Shown here one piece after another: positions 1 through 5,976 of a stretch of 5,976 nucleotides of DNA. The stretch covers positions 1-5,976 of the forward strand of contig DAHWFG010000114.1 of NCBI GenBank assembly GCA_027325115.1. Reading direction: 5' to 3'. The notes beneath the pieces were generated by a model. That model was not told the DNA's origin. It worked only from the letters and a program-made list of their open reading frames with translations, and searched no databases. Position 1 is the first letter of the stretch, and every line of letters starts with the position of its first letter. The translations under genes were made by a program, and so were the position numbers. This DNA is from JAKBCQ01 sp021807585 (lineage in GTDB: Bacteria; Planctomycetota; Planctomycetia; Isosphaerales; Isosphaeraceae).

Positions 1-3000
1 GCGCACCTTCACGCTCGAAGGGTCCGACGTGTCGCCGAAATACGCCGCGGGATTCTCTCCGGTCAACGATCGAATCGCCGCGATCATCCCGCCGTGAAAT
101 TGAAAGTAATCGTCGGAATCAAAGATATCATGCTCGCGATTATCTTGATTTTGCACCGCGACCGCCACCCGCGCGAGCCTTCGCTTGAACGGCTCGGCCG
201 CGGCGACGCCGTGCTCGTTCGCGGTGTACGCGTATGAACCCCACGTGATATAAACCTCGGCCAGATCGCGATCGGTCTTCCAGTTCCGTTCGTCAATCAA
301 ATTCAAAAGCCCGGCGCCGTAGCTTCCCGGCTTCGACCCGAACACGCGATACGAAGCCGACCGCTCGGCCTCCTCCGCGGAAACGCCGCGACCGATCAAC
401 AGCTCGCGATCGCGCCGCATATGCCTACGAATAAAGTTATGATCGTCCGGCTCATCAAGTTCGGCGACGAGCCGCGCGGCGCGGTCGACGAGCGCGACGA
501 CGTTGGGAAACGCGTCGCGGAAAAAGCCCGAGATCCGCACCGTCACGTCGATCCGCGGCCTTCCCAGCCGATCGAGCGGGATCGCCTCGACGTCCTTGAT
601 TCGCCTGTTCTCTCGCGCCCAAACGGGTTGACATCCCATCAAATACAAAATCTCCGCGATGTCGTCGCCGTGGGTGCGCATCGTGCTCGTCCCCCACACC
701 ACGATCCCCACGCTTTTCGGATATTCGCCTTGATGTTCATTGCGATACTTCTCAATCAATCGATCCCCCGCCTGCACTCCAACCTTCCACGCGGTTTCGG
801 TCGGGATCGAGTGAATATCGACCGAGTAAAAATTGCGTCCCGTGGGAAGGATTCCCGCCGAGCCGCGAGTGGGAGCTCCGCTCGGTCCCGCGGGGACGAA
901 TCGACCGTCGAGCCCGCGCAACAGATTGTCGATCTCGTCGGTTGTCCGATCGAGCCTGGGATTGAGCACGTTCGCGATGAAAAGAAGCGTTTTTCTCAGA
1001 TCTTCAGTTAAACGCATCCCGATCAATCGACACGTCGATTCCAAACCGCCGATTCCGCGTTCATGCGATACCGCTTCGATCAGCTCGAGACTGATCGCAT
1101 CGATCCGGTCTCCCAGATCCCCCCTCGTGCGGATCGAATCGGTCGGAATCGTAAGCGATTGCAAAACCGAGGGATCGACCGCGGCGCCCAGGTCGTCGGT
1201 AAGAATCGAAGGGTCGATTCCGAGCGATCGCGCGATCGCATCGCGGAGCGAGGGCGTTTCTCCGTTATCAAGGCGTGTGAGCGCGCGAATCAGATGAACG
1301 CGTTGATCGCCCCGCGGAGGCGATCCAAAAATGTGCAGGCCGTCGCGAATTTGAGCGTCGCCGAGTTCGCATAAATAGCCGTCGATCTCTTGAAGGAACG
1401 AGTCGAACTCGTCGGCATCGGGACGGCGGTCGATCTTTAAATCGCGGTCGAGGTTGTTCTTGGCGACGAGCGACCAGATTCGACCCGTGATCATCGGCAG
1501 CTTGACGGGATCGAGCGAGGCCATCCGGTAATATTCGTCGATCAACTGCTCGAGCCGCGCCAGGTCGTCGTAAGTCTCGGCCTGCGTCATCGGCGGAATC
1601 AGATGATCGACGATCGTCGCGTGCGCCCGCCGCTTCGCCTGAGTCCCCTCGCCCGGATTGTTGATGATATAAGGATAAAAATTAGGGATATCGCCGAGCA
1701 TAATCTCGGGATAGCATTCGCTTGAAAGCGCCGTCGCCTTGCCCGGGAGCCATTCCAGGTTGCCGTGCTTCCCCATATGAACGATCGCGTGCGCGCCGAA
1801 CTCGTCGCGGAGCCAATCGTAATACGCCTTGTAATGGTGCGTCGGCGGGAGATCGGGGCTGTGATAAATCGCGATCGGGTCGGCGCCGAATCCGCGCGGC
1901 GGCTGCACCCCCACGAACACGTTGCCGAACCGAAGCCCCGGAATCGCCAGCTTGTCGTCGATCCGCGCGACCGTCCCGGGCGGCTCCCCCCATTGATCGA
2001 TCATCGCACGCCGATTTGTTTCGGGAACGAGCGCGAATCGCTTTTGATACGAATGAGCCGAAACATGACCCGACGCCGACCGCAACTGGTCGTCGGTTAA
2101 AAACTCTTCGTCATTTGTGCATCGATCGATAATTTGATGCATCAGCGCGTCGCCGTCGGCGGGGGGATCTTCGACCGTGTAGCCGCGATCGCGCAACGCC
2201 GTCAAAATATTCATCACCGACGCGGGCGTGTCGAGCCCCACTCCGTTGCCGATCCGCGCGTTCTTCACGGGATAATTGCCGAAAAGGATCGCGATCTTCC
2301 GCTCCGAAACGGGCGTTCGCGCGAGCCTCGCGAAATTGAGCGCGAGCCGGGCGACAAAATCGACCCGATCGGCGAGCGAAACGTATCCCCTGACGACCGT
2401 CCCCAATCGTTCGTCAAAAGCGCCTTCCTCTTTAAAGCTAATCGCCGTCGTGAGGATCCTGCCGTCGAATTCGGGGAGAACGACGTTCATCGCGGTATCG
2501 CGCGGAGTGAGCCCAGCCGACGAAGCCGTCCACTCGGCTCGGCTCGACGAACAGAGCACCGCCTGCAAAATCGGCACGTCGAGCGCGTCGAGTCGATCGA
2601 TCACCGCACCCGAAGCCTCGGTGTGAGCACCGTCGCTCAGATTCGCCGCGGTGAAACTGAGCGTGCCGATCACGACGTCGACCGTCGGCCTTCCCGCCGA
2701 ATCGATCAGGTAATCGGAAAATATCGATCCCGCCGACCCCTCCGATTCGTCGTCGTCTTTCAGGCTGTAACAAAAAATCGGCAACGGAACGCCGCCGAGC
2801 GATTCGATCCGCTCGATCAACGCGTGAATCGGAGCGACGTTGTCCGCCATCCAGTGCGCACGATAAAACAAAATCCCCACCCGCGGCGGATCGCCAATCC
2901 GATCGAAATTCGTTGAGATGTTTGATTGCGAATCTGATGACGTCCGATTCGCCGGCGTTCTTTGTTCGTTCCACGTGCGCCACGCGGCGACGGTTGAGAA

Positions 3001-3573
3001 CGGTTCGGCCGCGGCGGGATGATAAATTCCGCGTCTGGGAAGGGGCGCGGCAGGCTCGGAACCGATTCCCGTCAACAGCAGGTTGTCGCTTAGGCATATC
3101 AGAATGTTCACCGTATTGGCGACTCCGCCGCGGGTGAAATATTCGAGAACCTGGGTGACGAGGGGGAGGGGGGCGTGGCAGAGAGCGGCGAGTTCGGGGG
3201 AGAGGGACGATTCGCCCGGGAGCGCGAAAAACGGAATCCCGCGCGTCCTGCATTCGCGAGCGAGCCGTTCGTAACCCTCCTGAAAATACGCGAGCCCGCC
3301 GAGCACTCGAACGATCAGCCCGCGAGTTTTCGGCAAGATCTCGGCGACGAAGCGATCGAGCGCCTCGGGCTTGAGCAGGTCGTTGGGATTTCCCGCTCGC
3401 ACGGTTGTAAAATCGTCGGGGAGCCGACGGACCGCGGCGGCGAGCGCCTGGATCTCGGTATCGGCGGTCGTAAGGATCACAAACAAGAGAATCGCCTCGT
3501 CGCGGAGCGAACGGATTGGGCGCGGGCTCGTTCGATCGGCGACGACGGCGGGAAGGAAAACGGAGAATCGCAT
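1..3573 (-). CDS. cobN: Cobaltochelatase large subunit CobN (3' end cut by window edge)
   Basis: CobN is the large, tetrapyrrole-binding subunit of the ATP-dependent cobaltochelatase. With an AAA+ motor pair (CobS/CobT, or ChlI/ChlD-like subunits) it inserts cobalt into hydrogenobyrinate a,c-diamide in the cytoplasm during aerobic-type cobalamin synthesis. The frame stays open for 1191 codons to the left edge with no stop. Visible family landmarks are RGGVANTVN (about residues 148-156), VGILFYRAHWMADN (232-245), the hallmark HMGKHGNLEWLPGK (599-612), then PNFYPYIINNPGEG, and near the edge DDYFQFHGGMIAAIR (1154-1168) followed by YFGDTSDPSS. Since CobN proteins usually have about 1250-1400 residues, only a C-terminal tail is probably missing. 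The related BchH/ChlH magnesium chelatase subunit is less likely because the N-terminal region is CobN-like and a cobalamin riboswitch lies directly upstream. The start is uncertain: ATG at 3573 has no good Shine-Dalgarno, a GTG lies at 3588, and the frame is open further upstream, but that stretch is the riboswitch. Partner subunits are not in the window. Confidence 0.95.
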   Translation of the reverse strand, partial: MRFSVFLPAVVADRTSPRPIRSLRDEAILLFVILTTADTEIQALAAAVRRLPDDFTTVRAGNPNDLLKPEALDRFVAEILPKTRGLIVRVLGGLAYFQEGYERLARECRTRGIPFFALPGESSLSPELAALCHAPLPLVTQVLEYFTRGGVANTVNILICLSDNLLLTGIGSEPAAPLPRRGIYHPAAAEPFSTVAAWRTWNEQRTPANRTSSDSQSNISTNFDRIGDPPRVGILFYRAHWMADNVAPIHALIERIESLGGVPLPIFCYSLKDDDESEGSAGSIFSDYLIDSAGRPTVDVVIGTLSFTAANLSDGAHTEASGAVIDRLDALDVPILQAVLCSSSRAEWTASSAGLTPRDTAMNVVLPEFDGRILTTAISFKEEGAFDERLGTVVRGYVSLADRVDFVARLALNFARLARTPVSERKIAILFGNYPVKNARIGNGVGLDTPASVMNILTALRDRGYTVEDPPADGDALMHQIIDRCTNDEEFLTDDQLRSASGHVSAHSYQKRFALVPETNRRAMIDQWGEPPGTVARIDDKLAIPGLRFGNVFVGVQPPRGFGADPIAIYHSPDLPPTHHYKAYYDWLRDEFGAHAIVHMGKHGNLEWLPGKATALSSECYPEIMLGDIPNFYPYIINNPGEGTQAKRRAHATIVDHLIPPMTQAETYDDLARLEQLIDEYYRMASLDPVKLPMITGRIWSLVAKNNLDRDLKIDRRPDADEFDSFLQEIDGYLCELGDAQIRDGLHIFGSPPRGDQRVHLIRALTRLDNGETPSLRDAIARSLGIDPSILTDDLGAAVDPSVLQSLTIPTDSIRTRGDLGDRIDAISLELIEAVSHERGIGGLESTCRLIGMRLTEDLRKTLLFIANVLNPRLDRTTDEIDNLLRGLDGRFVPAGPSGAPTRGSAGILPTGRNFYSVDIHSIPTETAWKVGVQAGDRLIEKYRNEHQGEYPKSVGIVVWGTSTMRTHGDDIAEILYLMGCQPVWARENRRIKDVEAIPLDRLGRPRIDVTVRISGFFRDAFPNVVALVDRAARLVAELDEPDDHNFIRRHMRRDRELLIGRGVSAEEAERSASYRVFGSKPGSYGAGLLNLIDERNWKTDRDLAEVYITWGSYAYTANEHGVAAAEPFKRRLARVAVAVQNQDNREHDIFDSDDYFQFHGGMIAAIRSLTGENPAAYFGDTSDPSSVKVR

Positions 3574-3599
3574 GTCGATAACAGACACGCGAGCGATCC
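3565..3599 (-). promoter_or_regulatory. Candidate expression-platform hairpin over the cobN start codon
   Basis: On the minus strand GGAUCGC (3599-3593) can pair with GCGAUUC (3571-3565), one pair being G-U. This makes a 7-bp stem with a 21-base loop, and the stem includes the G of the proposed ATG. The loop contains GCGUG (3590-3586), which can pair over 5 bases with the apical CACGU (3707-3703) of the riboswitch hairpin at 3712-3697. Cobalamin riboswitches are known to use a loop-loop (L5-L13) contact to switch translation, so this could be the regulatory half. It is a pencil-and-paper fold, and a stem this short in GC-rich DNA may be chance. Confidence 0.3.
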
Positions 3600-3648
3600 G
3601 GAATCCCTCGACCGCCTCACCCTCGAAGGCGTCGCGGGCTGAACGCGC

Positions 3649-3812
3649 GATTCGGTCAGGTCTTCTGGCTCGTGGACTTCGCGTTCCGCCTTCCCATCCC
3701 GAACGTGCGGGACAGTGGCCGGGGATCTCTTTACAAGCTCCCACGGAACGCTTCTTGCCACTTACAGCGGCGGGGCCGCGCCGGATTTGAACCGGCTTCC
3801 CTTCGACCGAAC
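3649..3812 (-). ncRNA. Cobalamin (B12) riboswitch in the cobN leader
   Basis: Read on the minus strand, the segment has the ordered elements of the cobalamin aptamer. A P1 stem forms between UUCGGUC (3811-3805) and GACCGAA (3657-3651). GGGAAGCCGG leads into the P3 hairpin, GCCGG-UUCAAAU-CCGGC (3796-3780). The core CCGCCGCUGUAA (3773-3762) follows, then a variable arm closed by GUGGC/GCCAC. GGCCACUG (3720-3713) comes next, then a small hairpin UCCCG-CACGUU-CGGGA (3712-3697), then GGGAAGGCG. The 3' end carries the B12 box AGCCAGAAGACCUG (3670-3657), close to the known consensus. The aptamer ends about 75 bases before the proposed cobN ATG and points into that gene, so it should lower CobN production when adenosyl- or another cobalamin is plentiful. 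I see no clear terminator hairpin with a U-run after it, which suggests control of translation initiation; that is inference. Confidence 0.93.
3654..3671 (-). promoter_or_regulatory. B12 box of the cobalamin riboswitch
   Basis: The minus strand reads GAGCCAGAAGACCUGACC. This matches the B12-box consensus AGYCMGgAgaCCkGCC except for A in place of G before the final CC. The box is the most conserved 3' part of the aptamer and contributes to cobalamin binding. Confidence 0.9.
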
Positions 3813-3859
3813 GGCAACCGACCTCGGCGAACTGCGCTCGCCCAGGTTGATCGCTCGCC

Positions 3860-3888
3860 ATCATCGCCGGCGACCCGCTCCGCGTCAA
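3860..3888 (-). promoter_or_regulatory. Candidate sigma70-type promoter for the riboswitch-cobN transcript
   Basis: On the minus strand a TTGACG -35 element (3888-3883, five of six consensus bases) is followed after exactly 17 bases by GATGAT (3865-3860, four of six bases of TATAAT). Transcription would begin near 3853, about 40 bases before the first riboswitch helix. That placement suits a leader-regulated transcript. The -10 is imperfect and the region is GC-rich, so the match could be chance. Confidence 0.4.
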
Positions 3889-4098
3889 TCCCTCGGCGAA
3901 GAAACATTCCGCCGCCGACGCGTCGATTCACCGCGTCTTCGATAACGCCGTGACGAGATCAATCTAAATAATCGTATGCGGATGTTTGAGATTCTTAAAA
4001 TCGATCCGGTCGATCGAGTGACGAGGTTGAACGGGTTTACTTCGGGCGAATCGGGCGTTAAAGTCTTCGCCAATGGATCGGAAATCCCTCAATCGCAC
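3889..4098. other. Remainder of the divergent intergenic region between cobN and the dehydrogenase gene
   Basis: This stretch holds the 5' regulatory DNA of the plus-strand dehydrogenase gene and the DNA upstream of the cobN promoter candidate. An AT-richer patch (3960-4000) contains TAAATA and TAAAAT, either of which could be a -10 element, but neither has a convincing -35 at normal spacing. The dehydrogenase frame is open back to an ATG at 3976, but the resulting 45-residue extension resembles no part of the family. I see no other gene or RNA here. Confidence 0.5.
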
Positions 4099-4103
4099 GG
4101 AGG
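4099..4103 (+). promoter_or_regulatory. Ribosome binding site of the acyl-CoA dehydrogenase gene
   Basis: GGAGG lies 7 bases before the ATG at 4111. It is the only strong Shine-Dalgarno near this gene and decides the start in favour of 4111 over the in-frame ATG at 3976. Confidence 0.8.
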
Positions 4104-4110
4104 TATCGCG

Positions 4111-5256
4111 ATGAATTTCGACCTGAGCGACAAGCAACGTGATTGGCGTGATCGAGCCGTACAATTCGCGCGTGAGCGGCTGATCGACGATATCATCGCA
4201 CGCGACGAACGCCGCGAGTTTTGGCGGGAAGGCTGGACGCGCTGCGCAGGGTTCGGAATCCAGGGGTTGCCGATACCGGTCGAATACGGCGGCCGCGGCG
4301 AAGACCTCGCGGTCACGATCGCCGCGATGGAGGGGCTCGGATACGGCTGTCCCGACGGAGGGCTCGTCTTTTCGATCAACGCGTCGATGTGGACGAATTC
4401 GATCCCGATCCTCCTCCACGGATCCGAGAATCAAAAGCGCAAATATTTACCGGGGCTGTGCGACGGCTCGATCATCGGCGCCAACGGAGCGAGCGAGCCC
4501 GAAGCCGGTTCCGACATCTTCAGCATGAAGGCTTCGGCGGTTCGATCGGGGGATCATTACATCCTCAACGGTCGCAAAACGTGGGTGACGAGCGGGCCCG
4601 TCGCCGATTTATTCGTTTGCTACGCGGTCACCGACGCGTCCAAGGGCGTTTTGGGTATTAGCGCTTTTATTATTCCGCGCGATACTCCCGGATTTCGCGT
4701 CGTGCGCGAGATCCCCAAGCTCGGCGTGCGGACGGTGCCGATGGGGGAGCTCGCGTTCGAGGATTGTCGCGTTCCCGCCGAGAATTTATTGGGTCGAGAG
4801 GGACGAGGCGCGGATGTGTTCAATTGTTCGATGGAATGGGAACGGGGGTCGATTTTGGCGAGCGCTTTGGGGACGATGCGGAGGCAGCTTGAACGGTGCG
4901 TCGAGCACGCCCGCACGCGCGAGCAATTCGGAAGTCCGATCGGCAAGTTCCAGGCGGTTTCTCATAAAATTGTAGACATGAAGGTACGCTTGGAAGCGTG
5001 TCGTCCTCTCGTTTACAAGATCGGCGCTCTCAAGGCGGCGGGTCTCGACGCGACGATCGATTCGGCGATCGCCAAGCTGTTTGTTTCCGAGTCGTTCGTG
5101 GCGAACAGTTTGGCGGCGATCCAGATTTTCGGCGCCGCGGGGTTCGTCACCGAGACGGGGATCGAGCGCGACCTTCGCGACAGCGTCGCGAGCACGATTT
5201 ACTCGGGGACGAACGAGATTCAGAAGAACATCATCGCCAGATCGCTCCGGCTTTGA
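4111..5256 (+). CDS. Acyl-CoA/acyl-carrier-protein dehydrogenase family flavoprotein (PigA/PltE-like or isovaleryl-CoA-like catalytic layout)
   Basis: This is a complete 381-residue FAD enzyme of the acyl-CoA dehydrogenase fold, which desaturates the alpha-beta bond of an acyl thioester in the cytoplasm and passes electrons to an electron-transfer flavoprotein. The start MNFDLSDKQRDWRD opens the N-terminal helical domain (about 1-115). The middle beta domain (about 120-225) has ANGASEPEAGSD (124-135), NGRKTWVTSG (153-162) and VPAENLLG (221-228). The C-terminal helical domain has the signature RTREQFGSPIGKFQ (268-281) and ends IYSGTNEIQKNIIARSL. The Glu of the usual YEGT motif (medium-chain type) is Ser365. 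Glu244 in MEWER occupies the alternative base position used by isovaleryl- and long-chain enzymes and by carrier-protein-linked L-prolyl dehydrogenases such as PigA and PltE. The MEWER and IYSGT(N/D)(E/D)IQ style most resembles the last group, so a carrier-protein-bound substrate is possible. No carrier protein or adenylation gene is visible, and the substrate is unknown. Confidence 0.93.
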   Translation: MNFDLSDKQRDWRDRAVQFARERLIDDIIARDERREFWREGWTRCAGFGIQGLPIPVEYGGRGEDLAVTIAAMEGLGYGCPDGGLVFSINASMWTNSIPILLHGSENQKRKYLPGLCDGSIIGANGASEPEAGSDIFSMKASAVRSGDHYILNGRKTWVTSGPVADLFVCYAVTDASKGVLGISAFIIPRDTPGFRVVREIPKLGVRTVPMGELAFEDCRVPAENLLGREGRGADVFNCSMEWERGSILASALGTMRRQLERCVEHARTREQFGSPIGKFQAVSHKIVDMKVRLEACRPLVYKIGALKAAGLDATIDSAIAKLFVSESFVANSLAAIQIFGAAGFVTETGIERDLRDSVASTIYSGTNEIQKNIIARSLRL

Positions 5257-5280
5257 GCGAGAGATCGGTCGCCGATAGCG

Positions 5281-5327
5281 TGACTAACAAATAAATTAAT
5301 ATTATAATTTATTATGTATAAAAGTCA
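5281..5327. terminator. AT-rich nested inverted repeat between convergent genes, possible bidirectional terminator
   Basis: TGACT (5281-5285) is mirrored by AGTCA (5323-5327). Inside it, AATAAATTA (5290-5298) is mirrored exactly by TAATTTATT (5305-5313) around a 6-base loop. The symmetric layout between two converging stop codons fits a bidirectional terminator. Against this, the stem is almost all A-T pairs and therefore weak, and there is no classical GC stem followed by a long T-run. It may instead be a DNA-level structure or simply AT-rich spacer. Confidence 0.35.
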
Positions 5328-5332
5328 GTTCG

Positions 5333-5346
5333 CCATTCTAGAATGG
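5333..5346. repeat. Perfect 14-bp palindrome over the DUF1559 stop codon
   Basis: CCATTCTAGAATGG is its own reverse complement and includes the TAG stop (minus strand, 5340-5338) of the DUF1559 gene. In RNA it could form a 5-bp stem with a CUAG loop. On the minus strand it is followed about 15 bases later by a short TTTT run, so it might assist termination of that gene. No other copy was noticed in the window. Confidence 0.4.
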
Positions 5347-5976
5347 AAGGTCCACGACTTCGCCGTATGAGCGCGTCGCCAAGGCGCGCCAGACGTTGAG
5401 CGAAACTCCGTCCCGAACGAAATGGACGCTCCCGTCCATCGTCAGGCAATTGACACCGCCGGGGTGGTAGCTCCTCGCAGTGAATAACCCACGAATGAGC
5501 GATCGGTTATGAAGATTATTGAACAGAGGAGGATCGTCGGGTGAGCAATCATGAAGCTTTGCATTTGGCGTCATACAATGATTGTAATCGGTGAAATGAT
5601 ATCCCGAGACGAACCAACTCTCTCCGGAACGTGTTTCGAATAAGGCATTCGGAGCCGCCTCTTCACATCGAGAAATGACTTCCGACGCCGTCATATAATT
5701 TCCGTTGTTGAGCCCAAGAATCACATAATCGCCCGGCGACCAAACCCCCTCGGTCCAATCGCCGCGGATCCGCTCCGAAACACCGATCGTGTTCGATAAC
5801 CCGTCAAGAAAGTCTCGAGGTCTATAAAAATAAAAAAATGAGAACGGTCCGGATAGGGTATCCGACGTATTCGGACTCGTGAAGAAATCCATCGGTGAAG
5901 GCCCGATATTAAATCGATAATTCACACGACCGTATCCATCTGGTGATGGAGAAGGATCGCCTGGGCATAAGAAAAT
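5338..5976 (-). CDS. DUF1559 (SBP_bac_10) domain protein, C-terminal part (5' end cut by window edge)
   Basis: The frame enters at the right edge and is open for 212 residues to a TAG stop. DUF1559 proteins are abundant in planctomycetes. They normally start with a type IV pilin-like prepilin leader and transmembrane helix, and their exported function is unknown. The visible part has FLCPGDPSPSPDGYGRVNYR at the front, matching the family's CPSDP...NY region, then DGLSNTIGVSE (58-68). The diagnostic H-X9-DG motif is present, with His171 and Asp181-Gly182 (HPGGVNCLTMDG). It ends VWRALATRSYGEVVDLPF, the usual C-terminal form. Several cysteines (for example C4 and C177) fit an extracytoplasmic disulfide-bearing protein. 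A GTG at 5925 is not the true start, because homologous sequence continues upstream of it. Family members usually have about 300-350 residues, so roughly the first third, including the prepilin leader, lies outside the window. Confidence 0.92.
   Translation of the reverse strand: MFLCPGDPSPSPDGYGRVNYRFNIGPSPMDFFTSPNTSDTLSGPFSFFYFYRPRDFLDGLSNTIGVSERIRGDWTEGVWSPGDYVILGLNNGNYMTASEVISRCEEAAPNALFETRSGESWFVSGYHFTDYNHCMTPNAKLHDCSPDDPPLFNNLHNRSLIRGLFTARSYHPGGVNCLTMDGSVHFVRDGVSLNVWRALATRSYGEVVDLPF

Noticed and set aside
421..1374. Long plus-strand open frames (421-1011 and 1063-1374) opposite the chelatase gene
   Set aside because: They share codon boundaries with the cobN frame on the other strand and give Arg/Pro/Ser-rich, low-complexity translations. 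The minus frame encodes a continuous recognisable CobN, so these are antisense shadows of GC-rich coding DNA.
2438..3253. A 271-codon minus-strand frame and a 260-codon plus-strand frame (2134-2916) in the same region
   Set aside because: Both are Arg-rich without family features and overlap the well-supported CobN frame along their full length.
3681..3751. A perfect 7-bp complementarity GCGUUCC (3751-3745) / GGAACGC (3687-3681) inside the riboswitch
   Set aside because: It would cross the GUGGC/GCCAC helix, and one such 7-mer match is expected by chance in a GC-rich RNA of this size. I did not treat it as a structural element.
3780..3796. A tRNA T-arm-like GGTTCAAATCC on the minus strand
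   Set aside because: There is no cloverleaf, acceptor stem or anticodon arm around it, and it fits exactly as the P3 hairpin of the cobalamin riboswitch.
3574..3864. Extension of cobN to in-frame ATG codons at 3861/3864
   Set aside because: The frame is open, but the segment is the riboswitch and its leader. The implied N-terminal residues resemble no CobN sequence.
5263..5277. Small hairpin ATCGG-TCG-CCGAT just after the dehydrogenase stop codon as an intrinsic terminator
   Set aside because: The stem is only 5 bp with a 3-base loop, and no T-run follows it on the plus strand.
1..5976. Insertion sequences, CRISPR repeats, phage or defence genes
   Set aside because: Nothing on either strand shows direct-repeat arrays, terminal inverted repeats around a transposase, or such protein families. 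Nearly all of the window is accounted for by three genes and one riboswitch.

Overview
The window looks like chromosomal DNA of a GC-rich bacterium, most likely a planctomycete. The best lineage marker is the gene at the right edge. It encodes a DUF1559 (SBP_bac_10) protein with a clear H-X9-DG motif, a family hugely expanded in Planctomycetota. I see no mobile element, CRISPR array, rRNA or tRNA.

Layout. (1) Bases 1-3573, minus strand: a long cobN gene for the large subunit of aerobic-type cobaltochelatase, running off the left edge with its C-terminus missing. It has no in-frame stop in the window and carries the family hallmark HMGKHGNLEWLPGK. (2) Bases 3649-3812, minus strand, just upstream of cobN: a cobalamin riboswitch with a recognisable B12 box, the P3 hairpin and the conserved CGCUGUAA, GCCACUG and GGGAAGG core elements. 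A plausible sigma70-type promoter lies at 3860-3888. Cobalamin therefore probably represses the chelatase that inserts cobalt into its own precursor. (3) Bases 4111-5256, plus strand, divergent from cobN: a complete 381-residue acyl-CoA dehydrogenase-fold flavoprotein with a good Shine-Dalgarno. Its usual catalytic Glu in the C-terminal YEGT motif is Ser. A Glu sits instead in MEWER, as in isovaleryl-CoA and carrier-protein-linked (PigA/PltE-like) dehydrogenases. (4) Bases 5257-5337: a short convergent intergenic gap with an extremely AT-rich symmetric inverted repeat, possibly a bidirectional terminator. (5) Bases 5338-5976, minus strand: the C-terminal 212 residues of the DUF1559 protein, entering from the right edge.

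The riboswitch and cobN form one functional unit: sensor RNA plus B12 biosynthetic enzyme. The dehydrogenase and the DUF1559 protein have no visible functional link to cobalamin, and each appears to be its own transcription unit. Nothing here convincingly amounts to a wholly new system. The points most worth following are the riboswitch with its possible start-codon hairpin, the relocated catalytic Glu of the orphan dehydrogenase, the AT-rich inverted repeat, and a strong excess of the palindrome CGATCG across the window.
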